Assembly: GCF_000299575.1 (NCBI RefSeq)
Contig: NZ_AMGO01000007.1
Span: 1 to 64,000 of the forward strand
Length of the DNA: 64,000 bases
Direction: 5' to 3'
Source of the DNA: Oceaniovalibus guishaninsula JLT2003
Lineage (GTDB): Bacteria > Pseudomonadota > Alphaproteobacteria > Rhodobacterales > Rhodobacteraceae
Below the pieces are notes generated by a model. The model saw nothing but the letters and a program-made list of their open reading frames with translations, was not told the origin of the DNA and ran no database searches. Within the stretch, counting starts at the first letter, position 1. Each line of letters starts with the position of its first letter. This document shows positions 16,228 to 25,534 of the stretch, one piece after another. Made by a program: the position numbers and the translations under genes.

Positions 16228-17174
16228 GTTCCGCCCGTGCTGTCCGTGTCTCTGTCCGGTGCGGCTTCGTTCCCGGTTTCGCGCAGAACGCGGTCGACCG
16301 CCGGCCGGGGCGATCTCTTTTCGCCGTAATGCACGAAGGGCCGCTCGTCGTCGGTGATGATACGCACTTCGCGCGGGTCGTCGTCGTCATGCAGATCCGC
16401 GCCGCCCAGCGTGAAATGCCGCAGCACACCCCCAAAGGCCCGCTCCAGGTTGTCGCGGGTGAAGATGGCGGCTGTCGGGCCATGCGTGAGCACCGTGCCC
16501 TTGATCAGGATCGTCCGGTCGCAGAATTCGGGGACCGATCCCAGATTGTGGGTCGAAACCAGCATCACGCGGCCTTCGTCCCGCAATTCGCGCAGCAGCC
16601 CGATGATCTGTTCTTCGGTCTTCACGTCGACGCCGGTGAAGGGTTCGTCCAGCAGGATGACCTGACCGTCCTGTGCCAGACTGCGCGCCAGAAAGACGCG
16701 CTTGCGCTGCCCGCCCGACAACTCGCCAATCTGGCGGTGACGGAAATCCTGCATGCCGACGCGCCTCAGCGCCTCGTTCACAGCATCGCGGTCGGCCTGT
16801 CGGGCACGGCGCAGGAAGCCCATATGCCCGTAGCGGCCCATCATCACCACGTCCTCGACCAGCACCGGAAAGGCCCAGTCCACTTCCTCGGCCTGCGGAA
16901 CATAGGCGACGAGGTTCGCGGCCAGCGCTTGCTTGACGGTCATGCCCAGCAGCGAAATCTCGCCCTGCGCGGCGGGGACGAAGCCCATGATCGCCTTGAA
17001 CAGCGTCGACTTGCCCGATCCGTTCACTCCGACAAGCGCCGTGATCGTGCCGCGCGGAATGGCGAAGCTGGCATCGTGCAACGCGGTATGCCCGTTGCGA
17101 TAGGTCACGGTCACGCCGCATGCCCGGATCCCGCTGCCTTCGGCGTCCGGGGCCTGTTGCACGTCAGTCGCCAT
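16224..17174 (-). CDS. sitB: manganese/iron ABC transporter ATP-binding protein SitB
   Basis: The cytoplasmic ATPase of the metal importer. The 316-residue protein has Walker A G-V-N-G-S-G-K-S at about 49-56, the ABC signature L-S-G-G-Q at 152-156 and Walker B V-I-L-L-D-E-P at 172-178. It also has an extra charged C-terminal tail of roughly 60 residues beyond the nucleotide-binding domain. The ATG at 17174 overlaps the 3' end of sitA by 11 bases. No better start with a ribosome-binding site is seen upstream. Confidence 0.94.
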   Translation of the reverse strand: MATDVQQAPDAEGSGIRACGVTVTYRNGHTALHDASFAIPRGTITALVGVNGSGKSTLFKAIMGFVPAAQGEISLLGMTVKQALAANLVAYVPQAEEVDWAFPVLVEDVVMMGRYGHMGFLRRARQADRDAVNEALRRVGMQDFRHRQIGELSGGQRKRVFLARSLAQDGQVILLDEPFTGVDVKTEEQIIGLLRELRDEGRVMLVSTHNLGSVPEFCDRTILIKGTVLTHGPTAAIFTRDNLERAFGGVLRHFTLGGADLHDDDDPREVRIITDDERPFVHYGEKRSPRPAVDRVLRETGNEAAPDRDTDSTGGT

Positions 17175-18075
17175 CGGGGGCCAGCGCGTCGGCGATGGTC
17201 TGCGCATCGACGCGCAACAGGTCGAGATAGGTGGGCACGGGTCCGTCCGCATCGCTGAGGCTGTCGACATAAAGCATGCCGCCATATTCGGCGCCCGTCT
17301 CGCGCGCGACCTGCTTGGCGGGGGCCTGATTGACCGTGGATTCGCAGAAGACGGCGGGGATGTCGTTGTCGCGGACCGTGTCGATGACAGCGCGCACCTG
17401 CTGCGGCGTGCCGGTCTGGTCCGCATTGATGGGCCAGAGATACGCTTCCTTCAGCCCGAAATCCCGCGCCAGATAGCTGAACGCCCCCTCGCAACTCACC
17501 AGCCAGCGCCGGTCCTCCGGCAGTGCCCTGATCCGGTCGCGCAACGGGCCGACCGTGTCGCGGATGCGCTGCTTGTAGGTTTCCGCGTTGGCCGCATAGG
17601 CATCCGCGTTGCTTGGGTCATGCTCCGACAGGGCGTCGCGGATGTTGTCCACATAGACCAGCGCATTGTCTAGCCCCATCCAGCCATGCGGATTGGGCGC
17701 CCCTTCGTATTCGCCTTCCGCAATCGAGATGGGGTCGATCCCGTCCGTCAGGATCGCGGACGGCATGTCGCCGAGATTGGCGATGAACTGCTCGAACCAG
17801 CGTTCCAGATTTAAGCCGTTATACAGGATCAGATCGGCATCGGATGCGCCGACGATATCCTGCGGCGTCGGTTCATAGCCGTGGATCTCGGCACCGGGTT
17901 TGGTAATCGACACAACCTCTGCCGCGTCGCCGGCGACGGCCTGGGCCATGTCCCGAAGAATGGTGAAGGTCGTGACGACCTTGAACGGCTCGGCCTCCCG
18001 AGCGGCGGCGGCTGTGGCCAGAACGGCGGCAAGGGCGACGAATGCCGATAGACGAACTGGTTTCATTCTGTCCAC
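17164..18075 (-). CDS. sitA: manganese/iron ABC transporter substrate-binding protein SitA
   Basis: The periplasmic receptor (cluster A-I, ZnuA/PsaA-like) that hands Mn2+ or Fe2+ to SitCD. The 303-residue precursor has a signal peptide to about residue 25 (A-T-A-A-A-A-R). The four expected metal ligands are present: H65 (E-I-H-G-Y), H130 (P-N-P-H-G-W), E196 (S-C-E-G-A-F) and D271 (Y-V-D-S-L). It lacks the long His-rich loop of zinc receptors, which supports Mn/Fe. The start is either GTG 18075 (GGGAG six bases upstream, chosen) or ATG 18066. It is the first gene of sitABCD, with a dyad operator candidate just upstream. Confidence 0.93.
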   Translation of the reverse strand: MDRMKPVRLSAFVALAAVLATAAAAREAEPFKVVTTFTILRDMAQAVAGDAAEVVSITKPGAEIHGYEPTPQDIVGASDADLILYNGLNLERWFEQFIANLGDMPSAILTDGIDPISIAEGEYEGAPNPHGWMGLDNALVYVDNIRDALSEHDPSNADAYAANAETYKQRIRDTVGPLRDRIRALPEDRRWLVSCEGAFSYLARDFGLKEAYLWPINADQTGTPQQVRAVIDTVRDNDIPAVFCESTVNQAPAKQVARETGAEYGGMLYVDSLSDADGPVPTYLDLLRVDAQTIADALAPDGD

Positions 18076-18111
18076 CGGAAACTCCCGCTCTGCCGACCGA
18101 CCTAGTGTGAA

Positions 18112-18126
18112 TGCGAAGCAGTCGCA
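18112..18126 (-). promoter_or_regulatory. candidate metalloregulator operator upstream of sitA
   Basis: A perfect inverted repeat TGCGA-N5-TCGCA, 37 bases before the sitA GTG. On the minus strand it overlaps a TTGCGA that could be a -35 element. In Rhodobacterales the sit operon is known to be controlled by the Fur-family manganese regulator Mur. That this dyad is its site is inferred from position and symmetry only. Confidence 0.45.
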
Positions 18127-18148
18127 AGTGTCAAGCGATCGGCCCCGG

Positions 18149-19228
18149 TTACGAGCTGTCGACCTTCGGGCTTACCTCGTCATCCTCCAGCACATCCTGA
18201 ACGTAAAGCATCTGCACCAGCACCATCACCGACAGCATCAGCGGCGTGGCGATCAGCAGCCCGATGAAGCCGAACATCACCCCGAAGGCAAGGATCGCAA
18301 GGACGCTGAGCGCCGGGGGAAGCGAGACGGCGCGCTTCTGGATGAGCGGCATCAGCACGTTGCCTTCCAGTTGCTGCACCGCGATGAAGACCACCGCCGT
18401 CCAGATCGCGTCTGAAGGTTCGTTCGCAAAGGCGATCAGGATTGCCGGGACGGCCGAAATGAATGGGCCGACATACGGGATGAAGTTCGTGATGCCCGCG
18501 ATCAGCCCCAGCGTCACCGCCAGCGGCACCCCGATCAGCCATAGGCCAAGCCCGGTCAGGACCGCGACGAAGGCCATGTCCACCATCTGCCCCAGCAGCC
18601 AGAACCACAGGTTCTGCCCCAGCGCATCCAGCACTTCGCCCGCCCTGTCGCGGTGCTGTCTTGGCACCAGGTGCAGCACGCCGCGCCGATAGAGCCCCGG
18701 ATTGACGGCAAGAAAGACAGCCACCGAAACCAGGACGACGATGTTGGTGGCCGCGCTGATGACCGTCGATAGCGTTCCGCCGATCGCGCCGAAGACGTTC
18801 CAGTCCGTGCCGTCCCTGGGATCCGGCAACTGCCGCAGCACGAAGTCGCCCCAGGACTGGTTCTGCAACATGCTTTCGATGTCGCGGATTGTTTCGGGCA
18901 GGATCTGCGCGATCTGACCCATCTCGGACGCGATACGCGGTCCCAGCGTCATGAAGAAGGCGACGATCACCGCGATGACAGTCAGCACGACCGCGATCAC
19001 GCCGACTGTCGGAGACAACGGCGTGTGGCGTGCAAGGGCGTTGGCCGCGTGGCGCAGCAGAACCGCAATCAATACGCCGGCGAATGCCAGCAGGGCAACG
19101 AAGGAAAGTTTCCAGAATGCCATCGCCAGAACGACAATCGCGATCACCATGATCGCGCTTCGCACCGCCGCCGGATAGACGAAGGGCGTGCGGCGCGCGG
19201 GGCCTGTGCCCCTCATTCCGTCGTGCAT
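18149..19228 (-). CDS. AI-2E/PerM family membrane protein
   Basis: A polytopic inner-membrane protein of the AI-2E (PerM) family, 359 residues with about seven or eight hydrophobic helices. The family core is visible in the C-terminal half (G-I-T-N-F-I-P-Y-V-G-P-F-I-S-A-V-P and Q-Q-L-E-G-N-V-L-M-P-L-I-Q-K-R), followed by G-x-x-F-G-F-I-G-L-L-I-A-T-P. Members have been linked to autoinducer-2 export or Na+/H+ exchange, but the substrate cannot be deduced. The start at 19228 (M-H-D-G-M) is a choice; 19216 is also possible. It is one of two AI-2E genes within 6 kb. Confidence 0.82.
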   Translation of the reverse strand: MHDGMRGTGPARRTPFVYPAAVRSAIMVIAIVVLAMAFWKLSFVALLAFAGVLIAVLLRHAANALARHTPLSPTVGVIAVVLTVIAVIVAFFMTLGPRIASEMGQIAQILPETIRDIESMLQNQSWGDFVLRQLPDPRDGTDWNVFGAIGGTLSTVISAATNIVVLVSVAVFLAVNPGLYRRGVLHLVPRQHRDRAGEVLDALGQNLWFWLLGQMVDMAFVAVLTGLGLWLIGVPLAVTLGLIAGITNFIPYVGPFISAVPAILIAFANEPSDAIWTAVVFIAVQQLEGNVLMPLIQKRAVSLPPALSVLAILAFGVMFGFIGLLIATPLMLSVMVLVQMLYVQDVLEDDEVSPKVDSS

Positions 19229-19325
19229 CGAATGGGGTCCGGCTTTGCGTTTCTTCTGACGGTCATCGGGGCGTCCCTGACTTGCTTGCCAAGCCGAACA
19301 CCCGAGGGATGCCGTTGGGTTCCGG

Positions 19326-20873
19326 TCAGAGCAACCATTCCACTGGCAGCCAGCCGATGACCGTGATCGCTGCATTGCGCAACGGACTGCCGCCGGGTTC
19401 CGACGTCAGCGGGGCCGCGCCGGGGTCCGAGGGGTCGGTCCAGATCAGCTTGCCGTCCAGCCGCTCGACCCGCCACGCCATGCCGTCAAGGCCCCTGTCG
19501 AACCTCTCGTGCGCGCCGCGTGCCAGATCGGGGCTCTCGATCAGCAGTCCCATTTCGGTGTTCAAGGTGGTGGATCGAGGGTCGAAATTGAACGATCCGA
19601 CGAAGATCCGTTCGGCATCGACGGCGAATGTCTTGGCGTGCAGGCTGGACCCCGACGATCCGAACGGCCCAACCTTGTCGCGCGGGGTGATGGATGCTGC
19701 CTGACGACGCAACTCGTAAAGTTCGACCCCCGCATCGAGCATCGCCTCGCGCCGTTTGGAATAGCCCGCATGAACAGGCAGCACATCGGTCGCTTCCAGC
19801 GAATTGGTCAGGATCCGCACCCGCGCGCCGCGCTGTTCCAGCCGGGTGAAGGCATCGACGCCGGCCTTGGTGGGCACGAAATAGGCCGAGACGGCATCGA
19901 AGCGCTGCTCGATCTCGCCCACGGCACCCTTCAGGCGCACGGCCAGCAAATCCTCGCGCGGGACGGCGCCCTGACCCTTGGCCGGATCGTCGCTGAACAG
20001 CCTGACATCGGTCCATTCCATCCCCAGATCGCCCTGCACCAGTTCCTCCACGATATGGGACGCGCCTAGCAGGCCGCGATATTCCGCCATCTGCGGATCA
20101 TCGCGGAGTTCGGCCAGCCGCGCACCGATGGCATCGGTGGTATCCGCCGGCGGAACGACCTGCGATGCAGGGTGGACGGAAGGGCTGTTCCAGTAGCGGT
20201 CGAAATCGGCAGAGACTTGCGGCACCACCCGTCCCGCAGCCAGCACATCCAGATCGACATAAAGCGCCGTAGGGCCGGTATCGAAGTATTCGTCGCCCAC
20301 ATTGCGGCCGCCGGTGACGGTGACATGCCCGTCCACCGTGAAGGACTTATTGTGCATCCGGCGGTTCAGCCGGAAGAAGTCGAAGGCGAAGGACGCCATC
20401 TTGAGCGTCCCTCGCAGGTTGAAGGGGTTATAGATCCGCACCTCGGCCATCGGATGCGCATCCAGCGCGACGATCTGGCGGTCCATGCCCGACGTGCCGT
20501 TGTCGTCCAGCAGCAACCGCACTCGCACCCCGCGATCCGCCGCACGTTTCAGGGCATCGAGCAGCAGCATCCCGGTCAGATCGTCGTGCCAGATGTAATA
20601 TTGCGCGTCGATGGATTTCACCGCGACATCGGCCAGGACCATCCGGGCGGCGAACGCATCGGCGCCGGTTCGCAAGGGGGCGATGCCTGTCTTGCCTTCG
20701 TGGCGTGCCGTTCGTTCCCGCAGCGCATCCGCCAGCGGTCCGGTCTGGGCGGCGGGCAGGGCGGTGGTGGCAAGCGCGCGGTTGGGCGGGATGGCGAACA
20801 CCGCGCGCGCGGCGACGATCGCCACCGCGATCAGGACGACCGCCAGACCCAGGTATTTCAGCACGATCAGCAT
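19326..20873 (-). CDS. phospholipase D family protein (cardiolipin synthase-like)
   Basis: A membrane-anchored phosphatidyl-transferase or phospholipase D-type enzyme. The 515-residue protein has an N-terminal hydrophobic anchor (residues 3-28). It has two complete HKD motifs: H174-x-K176-x4-D181 (M-H-N-K-S-F-T-V-D) and H411-x-K413-x4-D418 (L-H-A-K-T-F-A-V-D), each followed by the typical G-G-R-N or G-S-F-N segment. The layout resembles ClsC/YmdC-type cardiolipin synthases more than secreted phospholipases. It starts 22 bases after the gcd stop and may be the last gene of that operon. Confidence 0.88.
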   Translation of the reverse strand: MLIVLKYLGLAVVLIAVAIVAARAVFAIPPNRALATTALPAAQTGPLADALRERTARHEGKTGIAPLRTGADAFAARMVLADVAVKSIDAQYYIWHDDLTGMLLLDALKRAADRGVRVRLLLDDNGTSGMDRQIVALDAHPMAEVRIYNPFNLRGTLKMASFAFDFFRLNRRMHNKSFTVDGHVTVTGGRNVGDEYFDTGPTALYVDLDVLAAGRVVPQVSADFDRYWNSPSVHPASQVVPPADTTDAIGARLAELRDDPQMAEYRGLLGASHIVEELVQGDLGMEWTDVRLFSDDPAKGQGAVPREDLLAVRLKGAVGEIEQRFDAVSAYFVPTKAGVDAFTRLEQRGARVRILTNSLEATDVLPVHAGYSKRREAMLDAGVELYELRRQAASITPRDKVGPFGSSGSSLHAKTFAVDAERIFVGSFNFDPRSTTLNTEMGLLIESPDLARGAHERFDRGLDGMAWRVERLDGKLIWTDPSDPGAAPLTSEPGGSPLRNAAITVIGWLPVEWLL

Positions 20874-20895
20874 ACGGCCCCCGCTGCGCGGTATC

Positions 20896-23415
20896 TCATT
20901 CCGGCAGCGTATAGGCGATCACCGCATCGCCCAGCTTGGTGCCGATATAGTTGTGCCCGCCCGCGATGACGACCAGGTATTGCCGCCCGTCGCGGCCCAG
21001 ATAGGTGGCCGGCGTCGCCTGACCGCCGGCGGGAAGCCGCGCGCGCCACAGCGTTTCGCCCGTGGCCAGGTCGTAGCCGCGCACGTAATAATCGGCTTGT
21101 CCCGACAGGAAGGCCAGCCCGCCCCCCGTCACGATGGGGCCGCCGATGCCGGGGATCCCCGTCTCGAACGGCAGCGGGACGGGCGACATGTCGCGCACCG
21201 TGCCGTTGACATGCTGGTAAATCGTCTCGCCGGTCGTCAGATCCACGCCCGCGACATAGCCCCAGGGCGGCTGCTGGCAGGGCAGCCCCAGCTTCGACAT
21301 GAAGGGCTTGAGAACCGCGGCATAGGGGGCGCCGAACATCTCGTTGCCAAGGGGCGCACCTTCGCGGGACACAATGGTTTCCAGGTTGTCGGGCCGGGGC
21401 GTCAGGGTCGAGACGAAACCGAGATAGACGGGCATGGCGAAGGCCATCTGCCGGACCGGATCGACCGCAACACCGCCCCAGTTCAGCACCCCGAAGCTGC
21501 CCGGATGGGTCAGCGTGCCGTTGACGCTGGGCGGGGTGAAGCGGCCTTCGTAGGTCATTTGGTGAAAGTCGATCCGGCAGAGCATCTGGTCGATGGGTGT
21601 CAGCCCCCACATCTGCGCGCCGGTCACGTAATCGGGCGCGAAGGATATGGCTGAAACGGGTTGCGTAGGGGCAGGCCGCTCGCCCGGCACGGCATTCTGA
21701 GATACCGGCACCTCCGTCACCGGCAGAACCGGCTCGCCTGTCCGGCGGTCCAGCACGAACACCTCGCCCTGCTTGGTGGGCTGCACCAGTGCAGGCACGG
21801 TTTCGCCGTCGATGGTCAGATCGACCAGGCTGGGCTGCGCGGGCACGTCGTAGTCCCAGATGTCGTGATGCACGGTCTGGTAGACCCACTCGACCGCCCC
21901 GGTGGAGGCGTTCAACGCCAGCACCGAGTTGCCGTATTTCTCGTCATTCTCGGTGCGGAAACCGCCATACTGGTCCGGCGATCCGATCCCCATGGGCAGA
22001 TACGCCAAGTTCAGGTCGGGATCGTAACTTGCCACGCTCCAGCTGTTGGGGACGTTCTGGGTGAACACCTGGCCTTCTGGCAGGGGCGAGGGGCCGTCGG
22101 GATTGCCTGGATCGAAGGTCCAGGTCATCCGCCCGGTGCGGATGTCGAAAGCCCGGATCGCGCCCGAGGGCAGTTCGGTGGACAGGTTGTCGTTGACGCT
22201 GCCGCCGACGATCACGACCTCGTCCGTCACCAGCGGGGGCGAGGTCGAATAATAGGCGGTCGGCGACACGTTGGGCATGCCGATCCAAAGGTTCACCGTG
22301 CCGTCGTCGCCTCCGAAACCGGGGCAGATCGTGCCCGTCTCGGCGCTGACCGCGATCAGCCGCGCGTCGCGCGTGGGCAGGAAGATACGACGCAGGCAAT
22401 CGGCGCGGATCGGCGAAGGCTCTGTCGGGGCATCGTCGCTGACCACCGGGTTGGGATGGCCCGCCTCGGCTGTGCCGGCGACGATGTTCTGCGCCACGCC
22501 CGCCGCCTCGACGGTCACGCCGTCCATGCTGGCGCGGATCAGCCTCGCGGCTTCGCGCTTGTCCGGCAGGGGGGCATCCGACACTTCCCATCCCAGATCG
22601 GTCGCGTCGTGATAGCTGAGGCCCCGGCAGGTCGCATAGGTCGAAAGCTGCGGCACGAGGCCGGTCAGCGTGGGGCTGAACCGCCAGCGTTCGTTGCCGG
22701 TGACGGGATCCAGCGCGATGATCTCGCTTTTCGGGGTGCACAGATACATCGTGTCGTCAACGATCAGCGGTGTGGATTCCAGCGCGGTGCCCGGCAGGTC
22801 CACATGCACGTCGCCCGCATGGTATTCCCACGCAACCTCCAGTTCGGCCACGTTTTCGGGCGTGATCTGCGCCAGCGGCGAATAACGCTGGCCATAGGGC
22901 GTGCGCCCATAGGACGCCCATTCGCCGTCATCGACATAGGGATCGGCCAGCGGCGCCTGCGACATGCGCGCGGGTTCCAGCCGTCCCGGCATGTCATAGG
23001 GTTGCGTCACCATGGACACCGCCGCCACGACGACCGCGATGCCGATGGAAGCCAGCATCAGCATCCCCTCGATGCCATAGCCGCGAAAGGCCTGTGTGCC
23101 CCGATGCAGCGAATGCACCATCGGCGGCAGCAGCAACAGCAGTCCCAGCACGATGATCAGACCACCCCGCGGCGCAAGACCCCACCAGTAAAGCCCGACC
23201 TCCCACAGACCCCATCCCAGCGCGAAAAGGATCGCAATGCCGTAGACGACCAGCCCGCCTTTGCGCCGCCCATACATCAGCAGCGCCGACAGCAGCAGCA
23301 GCGCGCCCAGCACGATGTAGCCCCAGGTGCCACCAAGCGATGCCAGCCAGACACCCCCAACGGCCAGGATGGCCCCCAAGGCCAGCACGAGTGTCGACAG
23401 GATGATGCGCGTCAT
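20896..23415 (-). CDS. gcd: membrane-bound PQQ-dependent glucose dehydrogenase
   Basis: A quinoprotein that oxidises glucose (or related aldoses) to gluconolactone in the periplasm and passes electrons to ubiquinone. The 839-residue product has five N-terminal membrane helices (about residues 1-140) and then an eight-bladed propeller with PQQ-type repeats (G-E-L/T-L-W-R; D-P-V-T-G-N-E-R-W-R). The Gcd marker D-V-H-V-D-L-P-G-T-A-L-E-S-T-P is near residue 205. It is slightly longer than E. coli Gcd (about 796 residues). The ATG at 23415 overlaps the stop of the AI-2E gene (ATGA). No PQQ biosynthesis genes lie in this window. Confidence 0.92.
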   Translation of the reverse strand: MTRIILSTLVLALGAILAVGGVWLASLGGTWGYIVLGALLLLSALLMYGRRKGGLVVYGIAILFALGWGLWEVGLYWWGLAPRGGLIIVLGLLLLLPPMVHSLHRGTQAFRGYGIEGMLMLASIGIAVVVAAVSMVTQPYDMPGRLEPARMSQAPLADPYVDDGEWASYGRTPYGQRYSPLAQITPENVAELEVAWEYHAGDVHVDLPGTALESTPLIVDDTMYLCTPKSEIIALDPVTGNERWRFSPTLTGLVPQLSTYATCRGLSYHDATDLGWEVSDAPLPDKREAARLIRASMDGVTVEAAGVAQNIVAGTAEAGHPNPVVSDDAPTEPSPIRADCLRRIFLPTRDARLIAVSAETGTICPGFGGDDGTVNLWIGMPNVSPTAYYSTSPPLVTDEVVIVGGSVNDNLSTELPSGAIRAFDIRTGRMTWTFDPGNPDGPSPLPEGQVFTQNVPNSWSVASYDPDLNLAYLPMGIGSPDQYGGFRTENDEKYGNSVLALNASTGAVEWVYQTVHHDIWDYDVPAQPSLVDLTIDGETVPALVQPTKQGEVFVLDRRTGEPVLPVTEVPVSQNAVPGERPAPTQPVSAISFAPDYVTGAQMWGLTPIDQMLCRIDFHQMTYEGRFTPPSVNGTLTHPGSFGVLNWGGVAVDPVRQMAFAMPVYLGFVSTLTPRPDNLETIVSREGAPLGNEMFGAPYAAVLKPFMSKLGLPCQQPPWGYVAGVDLTTGETIYQHVNGTVRDMSPVPLPFETGIPGIGGPIVTGGGLAFLSGQADYYVRGYDLATGETLWRARLPAGGQATPATYLGRDGRQYLVVIAGGHNYIGTKLGDAVIAYTLPE

Positions 23416-24506
23416 GGATCGGGATACCTTTCGGGAATCAGGGCGGCCCCCTGGACCACCGCGATACGGTCCGCCATCAGGATGGCGAAGGGTTGCGTCG
23501 GCGCGAAGGCCGACAGGACGATGGATACCATCGACGTCAAGGGCACGGCCAGCAGCGCGCCGGGCAGGCCCCAAAGCGCAGACCAGACCGCCAGCGAAAC
23601 CAGCACGACGAACGGGCTGAGGTTCACGCGCCGTCCGATCAGGCGCGGCTCCAGCACCGACCCGACCCAGACCTGCGCCGTGGTCAGCAACGCCGCCAGC
23701 AGAAGCGTCCATTCCAGATCGCCGAATTGCAGCGCCGACAATCCCACCGGGAACGCCACGCCGACGAGGGATCCGAAATAGGGAATATAGTTCAGCAGTC
23801 CGATCACCAGCGCCCAGAACAATGGAAAGTCGATGCCCATGCCCCAGAGGATCGCGAACGAGATCGTCCCGAGAATGACGTTCACCAGCGTCTTGATCGC
23901 CAGATAATCGCCGATGCGGCGGTTCACGTCACGGATGATCGCCTCGGTCTTGGCGGCGTCCACCGGGTCGCGCACGGCCGCGGACAGCTTGGCCGCGAAA
24001 CCCGCGCGCTCGGCCATCAGGAAGGCGGAATAGACGATGACCAGAAAGACCGAGGCGCCCATGGTGGTGATGCTGAACAGCGCCGTGTTGATGACGGTCT
24101 GAAGCGAAAAGCGCCCGAAGGTGGCGGCGCGGATCGTCTGCCAGTCGGGCCGTTCGTCCAGACCGAAGGCGTCGGCACCCTGGGCGACCAGCCTTTCGAT
24201 ATTGGCCTGATAGCCGGGGGCCTGCGCGACGATCTGGCTGATCGTCGCCACGACGACCCCCAGCAGCAGGACGACGACGGCCGTGAAGGCCAGCAGGACC
24301 AGAAACCGGCGAAAGGCACCGGGAAAGGTGCGCAGCACCGGCATCCGTCCCAGCGCGTCCGACGCGCTGGTCAGGATATAGACGGCGATGATCGCGGCCA
24401 GGATCGGCAGCAGCACCGGCTTGCCGATGATCAGCAGGAACCCCCCCAGCACCACCAGCAGCGCCGCGTTGACCAGCGTGCCCAGCGAATTGCGCTCGAC
24501 CCTCAT
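23412..24506 (-). CDS. AI-2E/PerM family membrane protein, gcd operon
   Basis: A second AI-2E-family protein, 364 residues, with membrane helices grouped at the N-terminus (residues 8-48, 68-92) and in the C-terminal half. The family signature appears as L-L-N-Y-I-P-Y-F-G-S-L-V-G-V-A-F-P near residues 240-255, followed by V-L-E-P-R-L-I-G-R-R-V-N-L-S-P. It is coupled at both ends by ATGA overlaps, with the DUF2955 gene upstream and gcd downstream. This ties its role to that operon. Substrate unknown; it is clearly diverged from the other AI-2E protein at 18149-19228. Confidence 0.87.
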   Translation of the reverse strand: MRVERNSLGTLVNAALLVVLGGFLLIIGKPVLLPILAAIIAVYILTSASDALGRMPVLRTFPGAFRRFLVLLAFTAVVVLLLGVVVATISQIVAQAPGYQANIERLVAQGADAFGLDERPDWQTIRAATFGRFSLQTVINTALFSITTMGASVFLVIVYSAFLMAERAGFAAKLSAAVRDPVDAAKTEAIIRDVNRRIGDYLAIKTLVNVILGTISFAILWGMGIDFPLFWALVIGLLNYIPYFGSLVGVAFPVGLSALQFGDLEWTLLLAALLTTAQVWVGSVLEPRLIGRRVNLSPFVVLVSLAVWSALWGLPGALLAVPLTSMVSIVLSAFAPTQPFAILMADRIAVVQGAALIPERYPDP

Positions 24507-25525
24507 GGCGCGACCGGCGCCGGGCCGCGCCAGCGCGTCAACGCATCCAGAAGCGCGACCGACATCGCGGCCGCGAAGGCGCCCGTCAGCGTCAGCACGA
24601 TGCGTGTAAATGTCGCATAGCCCGCCTCCTGCGTCGAAAGGGCGCCCGCCACCAGCGCCAGCGTCACCGAGAATCCGTATTGGTAAACCATGCTGGGATG
24701 CGGCCCGTCCAGCATCTTGCTGCCGAAAAACAGCCCCGTCAGGAACAGCAGGCCCAGCAGCATGGGCAGATGCGGCGATATCGTGTAAAGCCACAGAACC
24801 AACATCGCGGCCCCGCCGCCGTAGAGCGTCGCGCGCACCCGCTGCCGCGCTTCCCAGAAAACGGCGCGGCGGGTGGGAAAGACCAGCACCATCGCGGCGA
24901 TCACCGCCATCATCATGTCGGTCGGCTGCATCACCGAATAAAGCCAGAAGCTGAGGCCCAACAGAACCGTCGCGCGAATGGCGGCGCCGACCTCGACGCT
25001 GCCCGAAGTGGGAACGGGCGCATCGACATGGATCAGGTCGGTGCGCGGGGGAAACAGCAGATAGACCAGCGGCGCCAGCACCAGCGCCACCAGCGATGCC
25101 TGTAGAAACCCGTCGCGCATCGTCTCGACCAGGGCGGTTCCATGCATTCCCATCACCGACATCAGCACGGTGATGACGACGATCAACATTCCTGCCTGCG
25201 CGCCCGTGCGCAGGATCAGGCGAAAGCCCCAGAAATAGGCCAGCCACATCGCGCCCATGTAGATCAGCGGGACGGGACGCAGCCATTCGACCAGCCAGGT
25301 CATCGCGACAGCCAGAACGGCCATCGCCACCGGCCCGCCTACGGCGCGCACGACGTTCAGTCTGCGCCGCTGGGACGCAATCAGCCCCAAGGGCAGGGCG
25401 GCGATGATCGCGGGCAGGCCAGGGTCGAGCAGCGGGATTGCCAGATAGGCCAGCGTGCCCACCGCCGCGATCCGCACCGCCCAAAGCGGATCCTCGTTCA
25501 CATCCGGGCGGGGGGTGACATACAT
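24503..25525 (-). CDS. DUF2955 (FUSC-like) membrane protein
   Basis: A 340-residue polytopic membrane protein of the DUF2955 family, related to the fusaric acid resistance/AaeB group of transporters. It has two sets of about five hydrophobic helices separated by a hydrophilic stretch near residues 160-180. DUF2955 genes are typically paired with an HlyD-type adaptor, as here: the adaptor gene ends 9 bases upstream of this start. The protein would supply the inner-membrane channel of an export system. The substrate is unknown. The stop overlaps the AI-2E start (ATGA). Confidence 0.82.
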   Translation of the reverse strand: MYVTPRPDVNEDPLWAVRIAAVGTLAYLAIPLLDPGLPAIIAALPLGLIASQRRRLNVVRAVGGPVAMAVLAVAMTWLVEWLRPVPLIYMGAMWLAYFWGFRLILRTGAQAGMLIVVITVLMSVMGMHGTALVETMRDGFLQASLVALVLAPLVYLLFPPRTDLIHVDAPVPTSGSVEVGAAIRATVLLGLSFWLYSVMQPTDMMMAVIAAMVLVFPTRRAVFWEARQRVRATLYGGGAAMLVLWLYTISPHLPMLLGLLFLTGLFFGSKMLDGPHPSMVYQYGFSVTLALVAGALSTQEAGYATFTRIVLTLTGAFAAAMSVALLDALTRWRGPAPVAP

Positions 25526-25534
25526 CGCGCGCCT

